Part shown: positions 1 through 9,000 of the stretch, in pieces
Layout: each line of letters begins with the position of its first letter
How positions within the stretch are numbered: the stretch's first letter is position 1
Assembly (NCBI RefSeq): GCF_003063315.1
Contig: NZ_NERV01000005.1
Span: forward strand, 1 to 64,000
Source: Limnohabitans sp. T6-5
GTDB lineage: Bacteria; Pseudomonadota; Gammaproteobacteria; Burkholderiales; Burkholderiaceae_C
Length of the DNA: 64,000 nt
Direction: 5' to 3'
Made by a program: the position numbers and the translations under genes
The notes under the pieces: generated by a model
What the model saw: the letters and a program-made list of their open reading frames with translations, nothing else
What the model was told of the DNA's origin: nothing
Databases searched by the model: none

Positions 1-3000
1 TGTGGCGGTGACGCTCAATGGGATCAAGCCATCAGGCAAGGCTGTGGTGGGCGTGACCGCCCAGGTGCCGTTGGCCGCGACCACGGCGGTGCCGATGACG
101 TTGCCTTGTGGGTCTTTGATGGTGATGGTGTCACCCGGCGTGGCGCCAGCGCCTGACAGGGTTGGCGTGTTGTCGCTGGTGGTGCTGTCAAGCAGCTTGC
201 CGCTGTCGCTGGTCGGGTCGAGCACGGCCGCAGGGGCTGCGGGTGGCGTGGTGTCGATGGTGATGGGCAGCGGTGTGGGGGCGCTGGTGTTGCCAGCAGG
301 GTCGGTGGCGGTGACGGCCAAGTTGATCAGGCCGTCTGGCAGTGCAGTCGTGGGCGTAACAGCCCAGGTGCCGTTGGCCGCGACGACGGCAGTGCCGATG
401 ACGTTGCCTTGTGGGTCTTTGATGGTGATGGTGTCACCGGGCGTGGCGCCGCCACCGCTCAAGGTGGGCGTGTTGTCGCTGGTGGTGCTGTCGAGCAGCT
501 TGCCGCTGTCGCTGGTCGGGTCGAGCACGGCCGCAGGGGCTGCGGGTGGCGTGGTGTCGATGGTGATGGGCAGCGGTGTGGGGGCGCTGGTGTTGCCAGC
601 AGGGTCGGTGGCGGTGACCGCCAGGTTGATCAGGCCGTCTGGCAGCGCGGTGGTGGGCGTGGCGGCCCAAGTGCCGTTGGCGGCGACCACGGTGGTGGCG
701 ATGACGTTGCCTTGTGGGTCTTTGATGGTGATGGTGTCACCAGGCGTGCCGTTGCCGCTCAAAGTGGGGGTGTTGTCGTTGGTGGTGCTGTCGAGCAGTT
801 TGCCGCTGTCGCTGATGGGGGCGAGCACGGCCGCTGGCGAGACGGGCACGACCGCATCGACCACGATGGTGACGGGCAGGACGGCGTCGATGACGCTGCC
901 GCTCGGGCTGGTTTGCGACACCAACAAGGTGTTGATGCCTTGGGGCAGCGCGGTGGTGGGTGTGGCGGTCCAGGTGCCATTGGCCGCGACCACGGTGGTG
1001 GCGATGACTTGGCCTGCGGCGTTCTTGATGGCGATGGTGTCGCCAGGGATGCCGGTGCCGGTCAGGGTGGGAGTGGTGTCGTTGGTGATGCTGTCACCGA
1101 CCACGCCGCTGTCGCTGGTGGCAGCCAATGTGGCCGTGAGCGTGCCCGCAGGCAGGGCCTGGATGGTGACGGGCAGCGGTGCTGCGGGGCTGCTGACGCC
1201 TGCGGGGTTGGTTTCGGTGACCGTGAGGTTGTTCAGACCCAGCGGCAGCGCCGTGGTGGGTGTGGCGGCCCAGGTGCCGTCAGCGGCGACGGTGGCCGTG
1301 GCGATGACGTTGCCTTGTGGGTCTTTGATGGCGATGGTGTCGCCGGGTGTGCCGGTGCCAGACAGGGTGGGCGTGGTGTCGGTGGTGGTGCTGTCGCCCA
1401 CGGTGCCGGTGTCGCTGCTCAAGTCGAGCTTGGCCACAGGCGCGGCCAGGGTGCCGGGGACGATGGTCACAGGCAGCGGCGCAGGGGCGCTGGTGTTGCC
1501 TGCGGGGTCGGTGGCGGTGGCCGTGAGGGCGTTCAGGCCCAGGGGCAGTGGTGTGGTGGGCGTGATGGCCCAGGTGCCGTTGGCAGCCACCACGGCGGTG
1601 CCGATGACGTTGCCTTGTGGGTCTTTGACGGTGATGGTGTCGCCGGGGGTGCCGGTGCCAGACAGGGTGGGCGTGGTGTCGGTGGTGGTTTTGTCACCCT
1701 GCACGCCGGTGTCGCTGGTGGGGTCAAGGACCGCGCCGGGGGCTGCGGGGGCCGTGGTGTCGATGGTGACGGGCAGCGGTGTGGCGGGGCTGGAAATGCC
1801 TGCGGGGTTGGTCTCGGTGACGCTGAGGTTGTTGAGACCCAGTGGCAGCGGTGTGGTGGGCGTGATGGCCCAGGTGCCGTTGGCGGCGACCACGGCGGTG
1901 CCGATGACGTTGCCTTGTGGATCTTTGATGGTGATGGTGTCACCGGCGGTGCCAGTGCCGCTCAAGGTGGGCGTGGTGTCGTTGGTGGTGCTGTCGAGCA
2001 GTTTGCCGCTGTCGCTGGTGGGGTCGAGCACGGCAGCGGGCGCGGCGGGGCCTGCACCGGCTTCGATGGTGACGGGCAGCGCGGTGGGGGCGCTGACGAA
2101 GCCTTCGGGGTCGGTTTGCGTGACGGACAGGTTGTTCAGGCCCAGGGGCAGCGGGTCTGTAGGGGTGGCGGCCCAGGTGCCGTTGGGGGCGACCACGGCG
2201 GTGGCAATGACGTTGCCTTGTGGGTCGGTGATGGTGATGGTGTCACCGGGCGTGCCGTTGCCGGTGAGCGTGGGGGTGTTGTCGGTGGTTTTGCCGTCGC
2301 CCACGGCGCCGCTGTCGCTGATGAGCGCAATGGCGGCGGTGGGTGCTGCGGGCAGCGCGTGGATGGTGGCGGCGGGCTGGGTCAGGCCGTCGGTGCCGGT
2401 GAAGGTGATGGCCTGGCCTGCGGCGGGCAATTGCGCCGTGGTGAGCGGCACGGTGAAGGTGCCAGTGGCGTCGGCCACGGCGGTGGTGGTGCCGCCGCCA
2501 GGCAGTTTGACGGTGACGGTGCTGCCGGGCAGGGCCTGGCCGGTGAGCACAGCACCGGTGGGGGTGACCGTTTGTTCAACGATGGTGATGTCACCGAGCA
2601 GCCAGCGGTTGAGCGGGGTGTCGATGGTGAAGGTGTTTTCTGGGGCGGTGCCGTCGGTGGTGCCTTTGAGGGCTTCGAGGGCGACGATGCGGCCTGCGTC
2701 GACCAGGGCGGCGCCAGCAGCGCTCAGGGTGCCGCCGGGCAGGATCTGGCCTTGCAGGGCGTCCAGGCTGGCGTCGATGTTGCCTTTGACGCTGTCCAGA
2801 CCCGAGAGTTTGGCCAGCACGAGGCCGTATTTTTCTGCGTCGGTGAGGATGACGACGCCGTTGGCGTCGTAGCGGTCGGTGGCGGTGAAGTCGGCGCTGT
2901 TGGTGGTGGTGGGTGGTGCGGTGATGTCCACACCGGCCATGCCCAGGGCAGAGGCGACGTTGGTGTTGGCGGTGACGATGGCCATGACGCTGGCGGGCGC

Positions 3001-6000
3001 TGTGGCGGTGTCGGTGACGCCTGCGGTGCGCACGGCCAGCTCGGTCACGGGGGTGATGTAGACGGTCAACACCGAGTTGAGGCTGTCGGGCACCTGGAAG
3101 TTGGGCAGGCCCACTTCGGCCACGCCTTGGGCGCGCAAGGTGGTGTCAAACGATTTGCCTGCGGCGCTGACTTCGTCGATGTAGTTGACGGCGGTGCCGT
3201 TGACGTCGACGACTTTGACGAGGACGGCGCCTCGGTAGTCTTGTTTGTTGGCGATGTCGATGCGCCAGGTGCCGTCAGAGGCCAAGGTGGTCTGGCCCAT
3301 GAGGGCGCCGGTGTTGTCGTAGACAAACACGGTGGCGCCACCGTTGGTGTTGGTGGTGATGGGGTTGCTGGGCAGGCCGGGGGTCAGCAGTGTGGGGGCG
3401 ACGGTGCCGGGGTTGACCAGGCCGGGGTCGTTGGTGGTGCCGGTGGGTGTGCCGGTGCCGGTGCCGGTGCTGTCGGTCGGTGGGGTGGTGACCACGGGTG
3501 TGGTGAGCGTGGGGTCTGTGGTGACCAAACCGGCGTAGACGCCGCCCTGGATGACGAGCACGCCGACGGGGGCCTGGATGGTCAGGGGCAGTGGTGTGGG
3601 CAGGCTGGCGTTGCCTGCGGGGTCGGTTTCGACCACGCTGAGGTTGTTGGTGCCCAGGGGCAGCGGCGTGGTGGGCGTGGCCGCCCAGGTGCCGTCAGGC
3701 TGCACGGTGGCGGTCGCGATGACGTTGCCAGCCGGATCTTTGACGGCGATGGTGTCGCCCGGCGTGCCGGTGCCGCTGAGCGTTGGCGTGTTGTCGGTGG
3801 TGGCTTTGTCACCCACGGTGCCGCTGTCGCTGATGGGGTCGAGGATGGCGCCAGGCGCTGCGGGCGCGATGGGGTCAATGACGATGGCAATCGGCAGCAC
3901 GTTGCTGGCCGTGATTTGGCCAGCCGGGTTGGTGGCGACCACGGTGAGCGGGTTGGTGCCTGCGGGCAGCGCGGTGGTGGGCGTGGCCGCCCAGGTGCCG
4001 TCAGGTTGAACGGTGGCGGTGGCAATGACTTGGCCTGCGGCGTTGGTGATGCTGACGGTGTCGCCAGGGGTGCCGGTGCCGGTCAGGGTGGGGGTGGTGT
4101 CGTTGGTGGTGTTGTCACCGACCACGCCGCTGTCGCTGGGGCCAGACAGGGCTGCAGTCAGCACGCCTGCGGCCGGGGCCACGATGGTGATGGGCAGCGG
4201 TGTGGGGGCGCTGGCGATGCCGGTGGGGCTGGTTTGCACCACACTGAGGTTTTGCAGGCCCAAAGGCAGCGCGCTGGTGGGCGTGGCCGACCAGGTGCCG
4301 TCTGGGGCGACAGTGGCTGTGGCGATGACGTTGCCTTGGGGATCTTTGACGGCGATGGTGTCGCCGGGCACGCCGGTGCCAGACAAGGTGGGCGTGGTGT
4401 CGGTGGTGGTGCTGTCGCCCACGGTGCCGGTGTCGCTGCTCAGATCGAGCTTGGCGCCCGGGGCGGCGATGGTTTCGGCCTGGATGGTGATGGGCAGCGC
4501 GGTGGGGGCGCTGGTGGCGCCTTGGGGGTTGGTCTCGGTGACGCTGAGGTTGTTCAGGCCCAGGGGCAGCGGGTTGACCGGTGTGGCCGCCCAGGTGCCG
4601 TTGGGTTGCACGGTGGCGGTGGCGATGACGTTGCCTTGGGGGTCTTTGACGGTGATGGTGTCACCGGGCACGCCTGTGCCGCTGAGCGTAGGCGTGGTGT
4701 CGGTGGTGGCTTTGTCGCCTTGGGTGCCGCTGTCGCTGATGGGGTCGAGGATGGCGGCAGGCGCTGCCGGTGCGTTGGGCACGGGGGCGCTGATGCTGAA
4801 GCTGGCGATGTTGTTGGTGTCGGCGCCGTCTTTGTTGAGGTTGCCTGCGGCGTCAGCGAATTTGTCGCTGGTGATGAACAGCATGGCGCTTTGGGCACCG
4901 GCTGTGGGCGTGAAGGTGGCGGTGTAGACCAGCGGGTTGGTGGGGCTTTGGACCAAGCCGGTCAGGGAGCCGCCCATGACGGTGATGTCTGAGGCGGTGA
5001 AGTCGCTGGCCGCTTCGCTCAAGGTGAAGGTGACGGTGGCAGTTTGGCCTGCGGCCAGGGTGCTGGCACTGGTGCTGATGGCCACCGTGGGGGCGCCGCT
5101 GTCAATGGTCAAAGGCAGCGGCTGGGTGCTGGTGGACCCGCTGGGGCTGGTTTCGACGACGCTCAGGTTGTTGAGACCCTGGGGCAGTGGGTTGGCCGGG
5201 GTGGCTGTCCAGGTGCCGTTGGGGCCGACGGTGGCGGTGGCAATGACGGTGCCTGCGGCGTCTTTGATGGCGATGGTGTCGCCGGGCGTGCCGGTGCCGC
5301 TGAGGGTGGGCGTGGTGTCGTTGGTTTTGCCGTCACCCTTTGTGCCGCTGTCGCTGGTGGGGTCGATCGCGGCTGTCAGGGGAGTGAGCGCGGGGCCAGC
5401 GGTGATGCTGTAGGACAGGGCGTTGTTGGTGTCGGCGCCGTCGAGGTTGATGTTGCCTGCGGCGTCGCTGAATTTGTTGCTGGTCACCAGCACGGCGGCG
5501 CTGCTGGCACCGGCTGCGGGGGTGAAGGTGGCGGTGTAGACCAGCGGGTTGGTGGGGCTTTGGGTCAGGCCGGTGATGGTGCCGCCGATGACGGTGATGT
5601 CGGCAGCGGTGAAGTCTGCACTGGCTTCACTCAAGGTGAAGGTGACGGTGGCGGCCTGGCCTGTGGTGAGGGCGCTGGCGTTGGTGCTGAGCGCGATGGT
5701 GGGCGCTGCGCTGTCGATGACGATGGGCAGCTGGGCGGTGCTGGTGGCGCCGGTGGGGCTGGTTTCGACCACGCTCAGGTTGTTGAGGCCTTGGGGCAGT
5801 GGGTTGGCCGGGGTGGCGGTCCAGGTGCCGTTGGCAGCAACCACGGCAGTGGCGATGGTGTTGCCCGCAGCGTCTTTGATGGCGATGGTGTCACCGGGCG
5901 TGCCCGAGCCGCTGATGGTGGGGGTGGTGTCGTTGGTGATGTTGTCGGTGGTCAACCCGCTGTTGCTGATGGGGTTGAGGATGGCGCCCAGGGGCGATGG

Positions 6001-9000
6001 GGCCACGCTGTCGATGGTGATGGGCAGCGGTGTGGCGGGGCTGGACAGACCGGCGGGGTTGGTTTCGACCACGCTCAAGTTGTTGAGGCCTTGGGGCAGT
6101 GGGTTGACCGGGGTGGCCGCCCAGGTGCCGTTGGGCTGGACGATGGCGGTGGCGATGGTGTTGCCAGCGGGGTCTTTGATGGCGATGGTGTCGCCAGGCG
6201 TGCCAGTGCCGCTGATGGTGGGGGTGGTGTCGTTGGTGAGTTGGTCACCTTTGGCGCCGCTGTCGCTGATGGGGTCGAGGATGGCAGCGGGCGCTGCGGG
6301 GGCGACCGGGGTGACAGCCGCTGCGTTGATGCTGAAGCTGGCGAGGTTGTTGAGTTCGGCGCCGTCTTGGTTGAGGTTGCCAGAGGCGTCGGTGAATTTG
6401 TCGTTGCCCACGAAAACCATGGCGCTGTGCGCACCGGCTGTGGGGGTGAAGGTGGCGGTGTAGACGAGCGGGTTGGTGGGGCTCTTGGTGAAGCCGCTCA
6501 GGGTGCCGCCGATGACGGTGATGTCAGAAACGCTGAAGTCGCTGGCAGCGTCACTCAGGGTGAAGGTGATGGTGGTGGCTTCACCGGCTGCCAGCACGCC
6601 TTTGGGGGCGCTGACGGCGATGGTGGGGGCTGCGCTGTCGATGGTGATGGGCAGCGGTGTGGGGGCGCTGGCCAGGCCCGTGGGGCCGGTTTCGATGACG
6701 CTGAGGTTGTTCAAGCCTTGGGGCAAGGCGGTGGCCGGTGTGGCCATCCAGGTGCCGTTGGCCGCAACCACGGCGGTGGCGATGACGTTGCCAGCGGCGT
6801 CTTTGATGCTGATGGTGTCGCCGGGGGTGCCGGTGCCGCTCAGGGTGGGCGTGGTGTCGTTGGTGGTGTTGTCACCTTGGGCGCCGCTGTCGCTGATGGC
6901 GTTGAGGATGGCGGCAGGCGCTGTGGGCGCCACGGGAACCACGGCGCTTTGGATGGTGAGCGGCAGTGCGGTGGGGGCGCTGGCCATGCCAGCGGGGTTG
7001 GTTTCGATGACGCTCAGGTTGTTCAGGCCCAGGGGCAGCGGGTTGACGGGCGTGGCCATCCAGGTGCCGTTGGCAGCCACCACAGCGGTGGCGATGACGT
7101 TGCCAGCGGCGTCTTTGATGCTGATGGTGTCGCCGGGGGTGCCGGTGCCGCTCAGGGTGGGCGTGTTGTCGGTGGTGGTGTTGTCACCTTGGGTACCGCT
7201 GTCGCTGATGGCGTTCAAGATCGCGCCGGGGGCTGCGGGGGCCACGGCGGTTGGGGTGCATTGGAAGCCGAAGGACCAGGCGTTGTTGACGTCGGCGCCG
7301 TCTTTGTTGAAGTTGCCTGCGGCGTCGGTGAATTTGTCGCTGGCCACGAACATCATGGCGCTCTTGGCGGTGGGTGCGGGGGTGAAGGTGGCGGTGTAGA
7401 CCTTGCCACTGCCCACGAAGTTGCTGAGCGTGCCGCCCAGCAAGGTGATGTCGGCCAGGCTGAAGTCGGTGCTGTCTTCGCTCAGCACGAAGGTGACGGT
7501 GGTGACTTCACCAGCAGCGAGCACGGTTTTGGGGGCGCTGATGGCGATGGTGGGGGCGGTGGTGTCGGCGCAACCGCAGTTGAAGCCCAGCGAGACGGCG
7601 TTGTTGAGGTCTGCACCGTCGGTGTTGAAGTTGCCTGCGGCGTCGCTGAATTGGCCGCTGCTGACCAGGACCATGGCGCCTTGGGTGGTGGCAAAGGGCG
7701 TGAAGGTGGCGGTGTAGACGAGCGGGTTGGCGGGGTTGCGCACCAAGTTGCTCATGGTGCCGCCGATGACGGTGATGTCAGTGAGGGCGAAGTCGCTGGT
7801 GGCTTCGGAGAAGGTGAAGCTGACGGTGGCCGCTTCGCCTGCTGCGAGCATGGTTTTGTCGCTGCTGATGGCCACCGTGGGGGCGGTGGTGTCGGCTGCG
7901 GGGGGCGTGACGGGGGTGGTGTCGGGCGGGCAGTTGGTTTTGAGGCTGACGGCGTTGTTGAGGTCGGCGCCGTCTTTGTTGTTGTTGCCTGCGGCGTCGC
8001 TGAAGGTGTTGCTGGACACCAGGATCATGGCGCTGCTGGCCGTGGCACTGGGCGTGAAGGTGGCGGTGTAGCTGGTGCCCGAGCCCTGGAAGTTACTCAG
8101 CGTGCCGCCCGAGACGCTGATGTCGCCCAGCGTGAAGTTGCTGCTGGCTTCAGACAGGGTGAAGGTGATGGTGGCGGTTTGGCCTTGCAGCAGGTCGACT
8201 TTGTCGGTGCTGACGATGATGGTGGGCGGTGTGCTGTCGAGGTTGAAGCTGACGGTGTTGTTGGCGTCTGCGCCGTCTTGGTTGTTGTTGCCTGCGGCGT
8301 CGGTGAAGCGGTTGCTGTCGACCTTGACGCTGGCGGTGCTGGCACCGGCGGTGGGGGTGAAGGTGGCGGTGTAGCTGGTGCCCGAGCCTGCAAAGTTGCT
8401 CAGCGTGCCACCGACCACGGTGACGTCGGCTGCGGTGAAGTTGACGCTGGCTTCAGACAGGGTGAAGGTGACGGTGGCGGTCTCGCCTGCCCCGAGGCTG
8501 GACTTGAGGCTGCTGACGATGACGGTGGGGGGCGTGGTGTCAACACTCAGGCTGACGGTGTTGTTGGCATCGGCGCCGTCGGTGTTTTGGTTGCCTGAGG
8601 CATCGCTGAATTTGTTGCTGGCCACCGACACGGTGGCGGCTGTTGAGCCCGCTGCGGGCGTGAAGGTGGCGGTGTAGACGTGCGGGTCGGTGGCGCTTTG
8701 GGCAAAGCCGCTCAGGGTGCCGCCGGTGACGGCGACATCGGAGAGGGCGAAGTTGGTGCTGATTTCGCTCAGCGTGAAGGTGATGGTGGCTGTGTCGCCG
8801 GCTTTGAGGCCGGTTTTGTCGCTGGTGATGGCGATGGTGGGGGCAGCGGTGTCGAGGGTGAAGCTGACGGCGTTGTTGGTGTCGTTGCCGTCTGCGTTGG
8901 CGTTGCCCGAGGCGTCGGTGAATTTGTTGCTGGCCACGTACACGGCGCCGCTGATCGACCCGACTGCGGGCGTGAAGGTGGCGGTGTAGACGAGGGGGTT

